Positions 11,165-23,029 of a stretch of 64,000 bases of DNA are shown one piece after another. The first letter of the stretch is position 1. Each line of letters opens with the position of its first letter. The DNA is from Ophiodon elongatus. Taxonomy: Eukaryota; Chordata; Actinopteri; Perciformes; Hexagrammidae. The notes below the pieces were generated by a model that saw only the letters and a program-made list of their open reading frames with translations, had not been told where the DNA came from and made no database searches. Both the position numbers and the translations under genes were made by a program. The stretch lies in contig JACSYO010001717.1 in the NCBI GenBank assembly GCA_016806645.1, forward strand, positions 58,501 to 122,500. Direction: 5' to 3'.

Positions 11165-14100
11165 CTGGGGAGCAAGAGACAAACCAGTTCTTAATCATCA
11201 GATTCGGTTTTTACCTTGCACCACTTGCATTTTTTCCAATTAATAACAGACTGTGGCGGACCGCAAAAGTCTACTTTGTCCCGCCACAGTTTCATAATGA
11301 ACCAAAATTATTTATTATTTTGCCATTTCATCAACATTCATATCTATAAGACCAATGTGTTTATTAATAAATTATTTACTAAAGCACAGTGTAAAAATAC
11401 TGTTACGAGTGAAAGTCCAGCAATCAAAATGAAACTTAAGTAAAAGTACTTTTATAATAGCATAAAAATATACTAAAAGTACACTCATTAGGCAGAATGG
11501 CTTATCTCAAATGGGCCATTAAAGTATAACTACTTTAATTAGGCTATAAACTACTTAATAATACATCGTAGATTATTTGTTAAATTCTATTTTGTATTAA
11601 GAATCTCAATCGTCAAAATAGCCTAACTAGTCACTAATATTATCAAATATATGTCGTGAAGTAAAAGGTTCATTATTTCCCTCTGAGATGGAGTGGACTA
11701 AATTTACTTAGTTACATTCCACCACTGCAAGAAGAAGAGCAACAAATCATTTACAAGAGTTCTTCATAAATCTAGCCTCTTAATGTTGCTCTCAAAGAGC
11801 ACCCGATTGATGTATTTCACTTTAAAATGTAGAAAATCTTCTTCTGGGGAACCACGTTGGTCCACCAACCATAGTCTCACAAAATCCACTGATCAGTTGC
11901 TTGAGGTCCTGATTCAGATCGACTAAGCTAATAAATAAAATGATTGGCATAATATGAATACATCAAAGTCATCAAAAGCACACGAGTCGATGAACGCATG
12001 CAGGAGTTCTCCTTGAAGCCTGACCGCTCACCTGTGGCCTTTAGTCGTGGCTTGGGGCTTTTCTTCTCCTTCTTGTCCGGCCGTCCCCGTCGGATCACCT
12101 TCTTGCCCTTCTTCTTGGAGCGACCGTAGTCACTGTCGTCATCATCCTCCACCGTGAAGTCCTCGTCACTGCCGGACTCGTCAGCTGAACACACACAAAA
12201 AAAGGAAGCATGAGGATGTTTTCGACACAGCTGCCCGGCCAACTACTGCGACTACAAGTTCCTGTTAAAGGGTTGCGGGGGCAAAAAGGTTTGGATGGGT
12301 TTTTGTGGAGATCTGTGGCAATGAATGTTTTCAGCGTAAGTATGTCAATTTGTTTATCATACTTTTTTTCCATACGGATCCCCCCTCACGCATGTGAACC
12401 GCGGATTAATGACACAGTTTAACGTTAACCGGCACAGTGTGAAATATAGTTTTACTGGCGATTGTTAGCAGTCAATATTCAGTAAAATATGCAATCAGGA
12501 CATCAGCATTTATGTTTTTTATGTCTCTGATCTCTGATAATGTTACATTGTTAACAACCAACCTGTGTTTAAATTGACACGAGAGCTAGTAATGTTAGCA
12601 GCACCGCTAACGGCTAACCAACAAAGGATTATGATGAGTGAAATAATTTTTGGGACGGTGAAAAAAAAAAGGTCTGGAGCCTTGTAGACCAGCTGCGATA
12701 ATAAAAAAAACCTGATCAGGGATCTCTAAAAGTTAGATTTGCTCCCTTTTTTCTTTTGTGCTGAACCGATCCGTGACTTTGATCCGATCCGTGAGTGTTC
12801 TGATCCGTTGCAGCGCTAGCTGACACAGAACACAAAATGAACCACTGTCCGACCACGAATCTTTGCACATAAACTATTTAAAGTTGATCGCGTTCTGGAG
12901 AAGCGATACTGGATCTCAATCCCCGAGTGCATCAACATGTCCCAGCGCCGCTACAATACCGCTGTACGTACGGTCCAAATAGGGCTCCTCTTTGTCTTCG
13001 TGCTCCTCGTCCTCGCTGCCTCCATCGCCCAGCAGGATCTCCCTCTGTTTGGACACGGCCTTGGAGGCCGCCTGGCGCACTGTGCGCTTTCGACTCACTT
13101 CCTTCTCGTCGTCACTGTCATCTATGCAGAGAACACACAGTGTAAAGAAATACAAATGGTTACAACAGTGTTTTCTAAAGGCTTCATGCAGCAGTTTTTA
13201 GCACAGCTGACATTATGAATTACTGACCACTTCCACTAGTGTCATAACACACTTACCCACTTTTATTAAAAGCTATAAAATTAAAATAAAATGTTATCTA
13301 ACTGGATGGTAATTGTTTTGATGGCAATGACATCAAATTCCATACATGTGCCAAACAATTGTTCAGCATTTCCCTGCTGTTCTATAGAGGATTTTCCCCA
13401 GAAGGACCAACATGAGAAAAGCTGATTGGTTCGTCACAAATATGGAATATTCTTTCTGCTTTAGATTTGCACATGCACAAGAGAGAGTTGGCCATGTCGG
13501 CCGCAGTATGGTGACGTAAACCTCCCAGAACAATTATCTTACTTAGCATATTTCTATAAAATAGATCTCATTATATAGCAATATGTATTTATATCACAAA
13601 CCGTTGAGTCATTAAAAAAGAAAAGTCAGAAAATTATGAAAGAAAACGCATGAGTTCCGAGAGTCTCACGTGACATCCTAACTTAAGTCATTACTTCAAC
13701 ACCCAAAGATATTCAATTTACAAGAATAGTAAAGGAGCAAAGTCTTACAAGAAATACGCTGGAAATAGTCATGAATGTCAAACGAGTTGCAGAGTCACTG
13801 TCTGTCTGCTCCTCCTTCTATTGCAGGCCTTGTAAATGGGCCGCTTTCACATTGGCCAAGCAGCATGTGATCAGACTATCAAAGAAACACCATAACCGTC
13901 CCGCTCACTGATCAGTTAAGAGAGATCTTTTTTCATCCTCTTCTCACTCCATTAGCATAACTGAATGAAAATTTGGATTAACACCCTTCTAAATACCGTA
14001 TTTCCTCAATCTTTCAGGCTCGGGCAATAGGGCAAAACAAATGTTCCTATTGGGAGCAGTCGTCCTGTGAACAAGAGGGGTGCATTCTGGGTAAAAGCAA

Positions 14101-17100
14101 CGCAGTAATGGGTTGCGATGCCTTTAACTGGATCGTGTACGGCCGTGATGCGTAATGAACAGCCACAGTGAAACAATGCAGGTGCGTAGTTGGACATTTG
14201 AGGCCCCATACTGCCAGTGTCATTACCGAGAGCACATACATTGTGCCTGTAGAGGTTAATTATTAATTTGACCACCCATGAGGCAGTGTGAAGGAAAGTT
14301 ATTTGGGGGATTTAAAAATCAGCCACAAAGAAACGATCACCCAACCTCAGCAGCTTTAAACTAAAACCTGACAGGGGAGAGCAGGCACGGTATGGGTAAT
14401 GAGGACATTGCTTAGACCAGTGTTTTTCAATCTTTTTTGAGCCACGGCACATTTTTTACAAAAAGAAAATCCCGCGGCACACCAACAACCAAAAAAGTTA
14501 CAAAATGTCACGTTGTAGCATAATACAGCATATATGCTGACAATTTAAGTCTCTAGTATTAATGTCTCTGCCACAGTGTGTGGGCTTTTTGATTTGGCCA
14601 CCAGTTCAGCTACTAAGTAGCTTTGAGAGCTTTCTCAGACACATTTGTGGATTTCCTCATAAAAGTTACCCGTTTCTCAGTTTGTGTGCGCAGGCGAACA
14701 CAATAGTCCCTGTTCTTGTTGCTAAGTGACGGTGTTTCGTCTCGAGATGACGTCACAGCTTGCTTGGGACCATGGCGCTGTTTGATAGCTTTTCCCCTCA
14801 CACCAAGCATAACGGAACCGGTGCAGTCGGATCTCCGGTGAAAGTGAATCCAAACGAAACATAACTTTCATCGTACTGCCTCGAGCTCACAGTTTTTTGT
14901 TTTTTTATACCACTCGTTCTGGGCTTTTCATCTGGTTAGACGGTTGCCCAAGGCCCAGTAGTTCAGTCTTCATTTTTCTTTTTGAAATATTTCTCCATCG
15001 CCGTTCTTCACCACAACCTCTCCCGCGCATCATTTAATTCTACTATTTTAAATTAACAAGGTAATTATTGCGCTACCTACTGCCACCCACTGGGATGGAA
15101 GAGTATTTCATTACTAGGCCAGCCACTATATTGCAGGCTCAGACGCTCAACAATAGCAAATTATTTGCGGCAACTAAATAATATGTTTTTGGACTGTTTA
15201 AGTGAAATTGGACATTTTCCTATGGCACACCTGACGATCTCTCACGGCACACTGGTTGTTGAAAATCGCTGGTTTAGACTATCACCGAGTCACTTGATTG
15301 GCCACAAAGAGATGAGACGCCGTCAACATCCATCAGACTCGAGCCCCACAGATGACTGATTGGTCAATCATACCTCAGACTCGCGGCGATAAATCAAAAG
15401 CAGAACGTGCCAGTGTTGGGGAATGCTGGAGGCAAAGGGCTCGATCGGTCACAATCAGCCGGGGATTGTGGGAAGAATGCACAAAAACAACACAAAGAAA
15501 AAAACGAAAGCTCTCGCTCTCTCTCTAGAGCCAGTGTTTGATTTGTCCGTTCTGGGCTAATGTAGAAACATGGCGGTGCAACGTGGCCAACTCCGTGAGG
15601 AGCACATGGGAGAAGTTTGCCTTCGGGGCTTTAGGCCGGAAATCTGCTGAGGTTTAGGCAACACACCAACTAATGAAAACATAGTTATGAATATCATATT
15701 CCATTTCTGTAAAAAAAAATTTTTTAAAACTCACTGGTCCTTTAAGTAGTAACCTTAATAGTAATGTGTTTTTTTGTTCCAAAATTGATTCAGCTATACG
15801 TCATCTGTTTAATTGCTTTTAGAATAAAATATATTTATAAAACTATTTTAGTATTCCATTAGTCGGGACAAACAATTATATTGTTAAAACTCATTTGGCA
15901 AAAAATTACTCAAAAGATATAAAGATATGTTCTGCATAAATAGGCGTGTTTAATCGTTATCCACACACACAATAAAGAGAAGTGTGTCTAAATCTAATAA
16001 AAGCAAATAAAATGAAAAAAAAACGCAATACGGTATTTTACTCATATTGTTCAGCCCCCAAGTTAATTATGTATTGGACATAACGGATTCCTATAAACGT
16101 CTGCATGCGTGCTGTGTATCATATTAGACATAATGAGCAGCGTACACTATTTATTCACAATTTTTATCATCACAGTAGAAAAACAGTATATTGTACACAG
16201 TTAAAGAATGATCACTTGGATATGTAGCGGGAAGAAACTGGACTCGTTACCTGCAGGCCGTTTTCTCTTGGGCCCCCTCTTGGCGGGCTTCTCCACCTTG
16301 GCTTTCTTGCCCTTTTTGCCTTTTTTTTCTTCGTAGTCGCTTCCTCCGTCCTCTTCCTCACCAAATTCGTTGTCCTCCTCCTCGCTGCCAAAGTCATCTG
16401 CAGCAGCGACACAGATGGGAGTCAGAGAGCCGGCTCACCTGTGTTCGGCCTCCGCCATTTATATGTGCCGGAGCTAAACGCTCTCATCCAGACATTTAGA
16501 CCATAAGACTCGACTCACCTGCTGATTCATTTTTGGGTTTGGAGACCTTCTCATCAGACTCCTCACTGGAACAAAGAAAAAAAGTCTTAGCAACTAGGAT
16601 ACCCAGGGAGATATTGAACAAAAAGGCACAGATTTTAATCTGCATTTTATTATTCAAATAAATAGTCAACTACCCACATGTTCTAATTTTTCAAAGGATG
16701 AAGTAAACAGAGGTTTTTTTTCTATGCACTCTACAAGAATAATGAACTGGTACACATATTTGTTTAAATGCCGGTCTGTGATTATTTTACTTGATCCCTA
16801 TCTGGCAAGTGCACTAAGACACGGATGACATAAATCATTGCGGGGCCGTGCAATTGGCATGCGAATAGCAGGGATGTCCTTTTTGCCACCATAAACCACC
16901 CCCCCCTTTCACAGGACTCATCTGGCGATCAGCAAACCCATCGCCGTGGGTCCACCTGGGGGATTTGCCTTGACGGGTCGGGGACGGCCGCTCGGCGCAG
17001 GAGGATCGTCTTTGAGTGGCCCGAGGCCCCCGACTGGACCCGCCTAGCAGCTCTTTTTCGGCCGAATGCGGCTGTATCTGTTTGTACTATTCCTCCCTGA

Positions 17101-19251
17101 AATACTTCAAACAGGTTCGCTGACCAAATGGTGCAGAACATTTCAACATCTGGTGAATTAGACCAGATTTTATTGAAACAAATAATAATATATCGCCGCG
17201 AACAAAGCTCCAGTAACTTTGTGAGAAACACATTGTATTCCCTATAACTTTCTCACAATAAGAGAATGCTGTTGGTTTGCCAGTGGAAAGCTTTTAGTGG
17301 GAAGCGGTCAATAGCAGGAACGGTTGGGTTCGCATCAGCGGTAACTTAACTCAGCTGTGATACGGCTAAAATCAGCAAACAGTAAAATAAGACCCAATAT
17401 CGAAAAGTACAAACAGGAACACAGGTGTGAAACTAAAGTCCAAACCACAGAGACCTGGGTACAAGTCACCCAAAAAAAAAAAGGAGTTCAGTTGCTGAGG
17501 ACACAGCTAAGGGGAAGGAGTTGGCTGTGGCCGGTCCAGATCTAATCTGCAACCATGATGAACCGAATGCAGCTCTCCTCCCATCCCAACCATCTCCTCC
17601 GGCTGAGCTTCTTTCTCCCTCACCCACCAGTCCTGCTCATCCTGTATGGCACGCCTGGCTTTCTTCCTTCCGAAACATGCATGTGATCAACTACCCTTTC
17701 TCTGCTAACCTGACCCGGCATGTGGTTTGTTACGCAGGACCAAATTGTTTGGGGAAGTACGGCCACTTGGCAGGTGACTGGAGGAACCATCAGTCTATCA
17801 ACTCTTACCGAAGCTAAGCCAGTAGCTCCTCAAAGCCTGCCGACTGGGCGGTGCTCTGGCGTACCAGACACAAACTCCTTACCCCAAGACCCGACCAGAT
17901 GGATTTTCGTGTGATCGTGAGAATCCAGCCGCAAGGTTGATTTCCGACTCTACCCAGGCCTATACCCCTCAGCATTGTTGCACCCGCACCTACTATATAC
18001 TGCTATGCTATATCCTGGTTTCTAAGTGCTGACTCTGCCCAACTACCTGGTGGACTGCATCGACCCTGTTCATACAAAAGCTGCCGTGTTCTTCAGGGCC
18101 AAATTCGGCTCCTCTCTGCATCAATGTGCTGATGCATGGCTCAAGACTGTCATCAGTGAAACGCATGCAAACGGGTCATGCCTTCAAGAAGAAACCCATA
18201 AAATCTAAAAAATTATAAAAAAATGTGGTGCCAATCGATGGCGAGGACCCACCTGTCATCCTGCGAGTTCTTTGAGCGCTTGTGCTTGGGCTCACGAGGG
18301 GGCGCGCGCACCTTCTTGGGCTTATTCTCTCCATACTCCTCATCTGTAGAGAGAGGACAAGAGTTTTTGTATTTCACTGGCATGAATCCACATAGAAGGA
18401 CATGTTCCGGTTTGCTGTTGGCCACACAGATTAATAAAGTATAAAATGTCCCGGAATTCTTTAATGTTAAGACAAAGAACGGGTTATCTGAGTCTGCATG
18501 TTGATCAGGTTTTGGATTTCCACTCAGTAACAAGTTCCTGTAGGAATATATTAATATGGCCCGACACCTGTATGAGTGTATTCTACAATATTGGGTTAGA
18601 AAATATGTGGGATATAGATAAGTCTTTTGGCAGAGATTTTGACTCAGAACTGAATTTGCCAAATCTGCCAAAAGCAGACATTACCGTCCGTATTTTTCCA
18701 ACCATTAACAATTTCTCAATTCACTTTCCAGCAAATGTGTTTCATTCCGATATACATGGAAAATATCATACACCGCTGCTACGACAGACACTGAAACGCA
18801 TCTCTTACCTGCATCATCAGACTCGTTGAATTGCGAGTAGTTCACCACTTTCCTGTTCCTGTGGAGAAGAATACACACTGTATCACATTACGTTCACACA
18901 GGACAAAGTTACTTCACTGCCCACGCCCGATATCAGACATGCAAATGTATGCTGGGGGGGGGGGGGACTGAACTGGACACTGGTCTACCTTCTATAGTTT
19001 CCAAGGCCAATCTGGCAAAGTGTATGGGGGTTTGGGGCGCCTCGGGTGACAGCAGCCGACTATAGTTCAGGTAACACACACCTCTAGAAGCCGCATTGGT
19101 GCAAGGTTTAAACCGCAGATAAATCATCCTTCATTTATGTGAATACCTTTCTAAACGCGCACACAAACTTTTAAAATGCAAAAAAGGTATATAAAAAAAT
19201 TAAATAACCTGCAACCACCGGTTACGCATCTGTGGATCCTAACCATGCTGG

Positions 19252-19282
<31 letters not shown>

Positions 19283-22200
19283 GTTGGAAGGGAGGGGGAA
19301 GGGCCATGGTGACAGAAACTTTACACACACACTCTCACCACAGTAAAAGCCCCAGACATGTCACGCCCGCCAAGTTTCCCACACATTACCGTTCAACATG
19401 TCAGGAATATCAGAGAGCAACTTTCCACGTGGTACTGGGTGTCATAACAACGTTTTAGGAAGTCTGCATATCCTTTTGTTGTTTTTGGTTTTTTTTGCTC
19501 AGGGTTAGGATTTGTTCTCACCTTCAAACGGGTATTGAACCTTTCCCAGAAATTGCTTTTAACACCGAAAAAGATGGAAAATAAAAAGGGAAAAACACAA
19601 ACACTAACCATGTATTCATGAGACGGTGTGAAAGAAGCCATTGCAATTCATTAAAAGCAGCAAACACTAGCTGAATAATTCAATTTGATACTTTACTTTG
19701 TTGTTAATGATAACCTGAATACTTTTAAATTGTCTGTTGGGACAACACAGACAATTTGGGCTGTGAAAAAAATGACAACGGGCATTTTTCACCATCTTCT
19801 GACGTTTTATAGACAAAACAATGAAATGAAAATGATTGTTAACTGCAGCTCTGCTAGTCAAACTGGGGATATCCAACCAGCAAGGGCCCAGTCAGTCAGA
19901 CTAAATATTCGTTAGTCAAACTAAATGTTTGTTTTATATATATATATATATAAAAAACTATTATTTATCACTGTTCAACCCCCAAATTCAGACACGGGGA
20001 GGGGGGTGGGGGGGGTCAGCTTCAAACTGTTTGGATTGGATTATATTACAAAAATAGAACAGTTCATGCCCTACTAGGGTTGTTAATAATTAACCATTTA
20101 ACCACTCAAGTAAGCCAGAGCCGAAGGTGTCGCTAACTTCACAGGCTAACCCACTTCACTTTGATCAGCAGGCGGCTGGAGGACTTGTAGCAGTTGTTCA
20201 CTGACAAAAAAAACGGCACACAAACTCAACAGCTGCGTTACTGACAAAGTCACACTCATGTTACGCCACTAGTTGCAATGCCCTGGCTGAAACCCTGACA
20301 GAGCACACCAGAGCTAACAACCACAAGGCTATGCTAACTGACACTGTGGACGCTTACGGGGCAAAAATGGCAGCATTTGACCACAGCGGTGCGCGCAACA
20401 CGTGGACTCGGTTGCCAGTTTTGCCGCTGCAGCTGGTGATCATCGACGGATTTGACCCGTTTCGCTTATCGTTGCAGCAGGGCGGCTCGTTGGGGATCGG
20501 TCAACGGGCGGCCGTGTCGGTACATGTGATCAGTTGAAGCAAGAAATTCCCCCGGGGGGGTGAGCGGAGGGGGTCCTCTTTGCCTCCAACTACGCCACCG
20601 CCACCTCGATGGACGCAGAAGAAGAACCGATTTTGGTGGTTCGATCAATATAGCGCACAGTGAGGAATTTGTTGCTTCAACGGACTACATTTACCATCAG
20701 CACTGTCTGGACAGCCACATAAAGTTGGCGGCTTTTGTACCCCCGTGTTTGTGGAGGTTTTTTTGCAGCATTATTCTGAATACAGATGACGATGAGAAAT
20801 CTTGCCATAGTTACATTTAAAAGTTTGTATCATTAACACATACCACAGCCTCTGTCTGAACGTTTCATTCTTCTGCCACAGTTCGCCCCGTAAAATCATA
20901 TTAGTAAATCAAAAGAGCATCCGCATAGCATTGCCTCTAATTGAGACTAATGACTTGGCCACATTTGTTTATTTCTTCTCTTGCAACGCTGTTGTCCGTC
21001 TGAACTGCCCTGAGGCAACAATAAATAAATAAATCCTGCATGTTGTGGCGGACTGAAAGCATGTGTGAACAATCAGGTCCTTTTATGCAGCAGATGATGC
21101 GTCTTTAAAAGAGTAGGCTATTTTACACTTGTGGAGACAATCAGTCCAGTCCCGCAGTTTTTCTCTGTGCACTGCGTTGATTAGCTCAATAACCACCAAA
21201 CTGACTTAATCTGAAAGTAAATAGAAGATACAGTCTTATTCTGCAGCACCAGGGGACATTTGGTTGGGCTTTAATCAAAGTTACCAAAACAGATCAATGG
21301 CTTTTCAAATGACATCTTTCAATAAAAATAAAAAAAATCATTAAAAACTAACAAAACAATGAATTCTGAGGGTGCTGTTAGTGTGTGACAGCAGATTAAT
21401 GTAAAATATATATAAAGAAAAAAGTGTCTTACTGATGTTGATGTGGTTATATTAGTTTGAGATATCAGAGGGGAGGGTCCTTCTGATTTTGGTGGTGGTT
21501 TTGAAAAATGTATTAATAACATGACTTTTTGTTATTAACACATTAATCACACCTCATTCCACAACTTTCACACAGATCCTGAAGGCTCTTGTAATTCCAA
21601 CCTCCCCCCATTTTTTTTAAAGGCCACCAATGAGTCATTACGATTCCGAAATACCGCGAGATTTCGAGGTTCAACTTAAAAAAAATGTTAAACAGGGGGC
21701 ATGACTTCTAATCAAGTTAAAAGGACGTTTTTAATTTGAATTAAAGGGGGCCTGGAAACACCTCATGCGTTACAATCACGAGGGGAGGTGGGGGGCTTTT
21801 TGTAGTTCTCCGCCTTCCTCTGACGTCAGCCAGCGGCGTTAATTTACTGCCAGCACTGAAAATGTAGATCCGCTCTGCCCAGCTCTTCCGACAACGACAT
21901 TTTCATAGACTAACACACCTTTTTTTTAAAAAATGTCGTTTTGAGCCGACAGAAATGTCCTAAATACGAGATTAGCTCGCTACGTATCGTCGCATCTAGT
22001 CTGCGCGGCAACAGGATCAAATCCTGAGGCCAGACGCCACCTCCTCCGGTCGTTTTCTTCTCTTTTTTTAGTTCTCGGGGGTGGAGGTGGAGGGGGGTGT
22101 TGGCGTTTTTAGAGCCTCCCCTGGATGAATGGGGTCGCCATATTCTCATTCTCAAGCCAGAGAGGGAAAAATGATTATCAGGCCTGGCGTAAGTGAGCCG

Positions 22201-22618
22201 TAAAACGTCGCTGGTTAAATCACACCGCCTATTTTTTCCGCTTGGCCTACATAGCGGCCAACAATGACCATCATGGACTCGTTAACGAACGACGAAAAAA
22301 AGAGAGAAAGAAGCCCGACAGGCACGACACGGCGCGTCTCTCTCCACAAGACATGGCGAACCGTGCACACCGCCGGGCTCCATGTTAGAAAAGGGGAAGG
22401 GGGAACACACACGCGAGCTGGGAAGCACACGCGCACACATTCCCATTATTTTTTCATGAAATAAACACGTTCCCAGGTCATTAAAAAAGCAAAAAAAAAA
22501 CGCAGCATGGTCGAGGCGTGCATGTTATGTGCGAAGCCTGCCAGCGCGGTGTCCGTTATTAACGTTACGGAGGGAGCGGAGGACATATTTAGCACACCTA
22601 CCTCACTGGTCTTGACAT
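10914..22618 (-). CDS. nucks1: NUCKS1, nuclear ubiquitous casein kinase and CDK substrate 1 (8 coding exons, 301 aa)
   Basis: NUCKS1 is a vertebrate chromatin-associated phosphoprotein. It binds DNA, is phosphorylated by CK2 and CDKs, and acts in transcription and homologous-recombination repair; it is related to RAD51AP1 at the N-terminus. The exons, joined in the order 22618-22602, 18858-18809, 18343-18253, 16565-16519, 16397-16251, 13121-12972, 12184-12032 and 11164-10914, give 906 bp with all phases matching and GT-AG introns throughout. Visible marks are 'NRKVVNYSQFNESDDA' (residues 7-22), 'RQAASKAVSKQRE' (exon 6), 'SGSDEDF..DDDDSDYG', GRP (AT-hook-like) motifs in exons 7 and 8, 'KPRLKATVTPSP', and the family's invariant 'APSGED' C-terminus. 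It is longer than human NUCKS1 (243 aa), partly through exon 5 and longer acidic runs in exon 8. Whether it is the a or b teleost paralogue is not decidable here. Confidence 0.96.
11384..11730 (+). mobile_element. Non-autonomous repeat of the 'CAGTGGTGGAA' type, truncated, in nucks1 intron 7
   Basis: It contains 'aagtaaaagtactttt', 'aaagtacactcattaggcagaatgg' and ends 'acattccaccactgc'. These are hallmarks of a very common teleost short repeat whose termini read CAGTGGTGGAA / TTCCACCACTG. The left terminus is missing. Related copies occur at 24.4, 31.7 and 35.7 kb. Confidence 0.65.
12032..12184 (-). CDS. nucks1: nucks1 exon 7
   Basis: 153 bp, acceptor TTCAG, donor GTGAGC. It encodes 'DESGSDEDFTVEDDDDSDYG', then 'KKKGKKVIRRGRPDKKEKK' and 'PKPRLKAT'. 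The RRGRP core is AT-hook-like. Phase 1 at both ends, like exon 5. Confidence 0.96.
12386..12845. mobile_element. Probable hAT-like remnant in nucks1 intron 6
   Basis: Phrases such as 'gtttaacgttaaccg' and 'gctgaaccgatccgtgac...gatccgatccgtgag' resemble the ends of fish hAT elements. No clear pair of termini or target duplication could be assigned. Confidence 0.35.
12972..13121 (-). CDS. nucks1: nucks1 exon 6
   Basis: 150 bp, acceptor GCATAG, donor GTACGT. It encodes 'DSDDEKEVSRKR', 'RQAASKAVSKQREILL' and an acidic 'GSEDEEHEDKEEPYLD'. The AASKAxSKQRE block is one of the strongest NUCKS1 signatures. Confidence 0.96.
13122..14409. other. nucks1 intron 5, distal part
   Basis: Unique-looking sequence, no coding or RNA-gene pattern seen. 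Confidence 0.5.
14418..15271. mobile_element. Non-autonomous hAT element (854 bp) in nucks1 intron 5
   Basis: The left end CAGTGTTTTTCAA and the right end TTGAAAATCGCTG are imperfect inverted termini. Both ends carry the 'gccacggcacat / ctcacggcacact' text typical of vertebrate hAT families. The flanks are GCTTAGAC (14410-14417) and GTTTAGAC (15272-15279), an 8-bp target duplication with one mismatch, the length expected of hAT. There is no transposase frame. Confidence 0.82.
15280..16250. other. nucks1 intron 5, proximal part
   Basis: AT-rich, no features beyond short A/T runs. Confidence 0.5.
16251..16397 (-). CDS. nucks1: nucks1 exon 5, extra 49-codon symmetric exon
   Basis: 147 bp with a CTGCAG acceptor and a GTAACG donor, phase 1 at both ends, so it can be skipped without a frameshift. 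It encodes an acidic half ('DDFGSEEEDNEFGEEEDGGS') then 'DYEEKKGKKGKKAKVEKP' and a basic end 'KRGPKRKRPA'. Human NUCKS1, as I recall it, has no such segment at this position. Its layout strongly resembles exon 7 (acidic, SDY, KKGKK, basic, similar length and phase), suggesting exon duplication. Confidence 0.88.
16519..16565 (-). CDS. nucks1: nucks1 exon 4
   Basis: 47 bp, acceptor TTCCAG, donor GTGAGT. It encodes 'SEESDEKVSKPKNESA' (residues 53-68), aligned with the SEDSEDKDVKTKKDDSHSA region of the mammalian protein. The following intron is only 121 bp. Confidence 0.93.
16566..18252. other. nucks1 intron 3
   Basis: Contains a GC-rich islet at 16935-17060 ('gggacggccgctcgg') unlike its surroundings. 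No exon with flanking splice sites matching nucks1 phases is seen. Confidence 0.5.
18253..18343 (-). CDS. nucks1: nucks1 exon 3
   Basis: 91 bp, acceptor CTACAG, donor GTGGGT. It encodes 'DEEYGENKPKKVR', then a basic 'PREPKHKRSKNSQDD' block that matches the nuclear localisation region of the family. Confidence 0.95.
18809..18858 (-). CDS. nucks1: nucks1 exon 2
   Basis: 50 bp between a CACAG acceptor and a GTAAGA donor. It completes Arg6 and encodes 'NRKVVNYSQFNESDDA', the motif shared with RAD51AP1, with CK2-type S-D-D sites. Confidence 0.96.
18859..22601. other. nucks1 intron 1
   Basis: Holds a (GT)n tract at 19255-19281, an AT tract at 19936-19952, a G-run at 18954-18966 and a probable hAT-like remnant at about 20070-20530 ('taattaaccatttaacc', 'gatttgacccgtttcgcttatcg'). 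The promoter-proximal part (21.78-22.4 kb) becomes GC-rich. Confidence 0.5.
21821..21828. promoter_or_regulatory. Consensus CRE (TGACGTCA) in nucks1 intron 1
   Basis: Perfect palindromic CREB/ATF site about 0.8 kb downstream of the ATG in a GC-rich stretch. Function is inferred from the motif only. Confidence 0.45.
22602..22618 (-). CDS. nucks1: nucks1 exon 1 (coding part)
   Basis: ATG at 22618-22616 encodes 'MSRPV' plus two bases of an Arg codon, then a GTAGGT donor. 'MSRPVR' is the canonical NUCKS1 start. The exon is only 17 coding bases and so falls below normal ORF detection. Confidence 0.95.
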
Positions 22619-22839
22619 TTTGCAGGAATACTGTAGAGGTTAGGGATGTAAGAAAGAAAGGGGGGGGGAGAAGAAGCAGCACAGGCGAAAAAAAAATATT
22701 GGTTCCCGCTCTGCAAAACACCGAGGGGCGCGAGCTTGGCGCACAACTCCGCCGTCCGAGCTAGCGCGTGAAAATAAAAGTACGGCGGCGACTCGTCCTC
22801 CAAACGCAAATATTCCTAATTTTTTTTTTTACCCTCCGC

Positions 22840-23020
22840 TACTCAAAATGGTGAATAAAACAAACTGAAACTGCAGCCCGTGTGCAACCAAACCCCGCGG
22901 CCTCGAGGGGTGGGTTCCTCGAGGACAAGCACCGCCCCTGCGGGCCCGTGAGAGGAGCAGCGCGGCACTCCGCTCCTCTCATTGGCCGATTTGAACGACG
23001 ACCGCGCTTCCCATTGGCCA
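22840..23020 (-). promoter_or_regulatory. nucks1: nucks1 core promoter: GC-rich, two CCAAT boxes, GC box
   Basis: About 220-400 bp upstream of the ATG on the minus strand. Two ATTGG pentamers (22981-22985 and 23013-23017) are CCAAT on the gene's strand, 32 bp apart, within the spacing common for paired NF-Y sites. TTTGAA (22990-22995), a CHR-like hexamer, lies between them. A CCGCCCC GC box lies near 22932 and the sequence is CpG-rich from about 22.9 kb. No TATA box is seen, in keeping with a housekeeping nuclear gene. The transcription start is not determinable. Confidence 0.65.
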
Positions 23021-23029
23021 CTCTGGCTG

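Noticed and set aside
10897..11175. Arg/Gly-rich minus-strand frame overlapping nucks1 exon 8
   Set aside because: Alternate frame of the Glu-rich exon; the NUCKS1 frame ends in the family's exact C-terminus.
16929..17231. 100-codon minus frame in nucks1 intron 3
   Set aside because: No NUCKS1 similarity, no suitable splice sites or phase.
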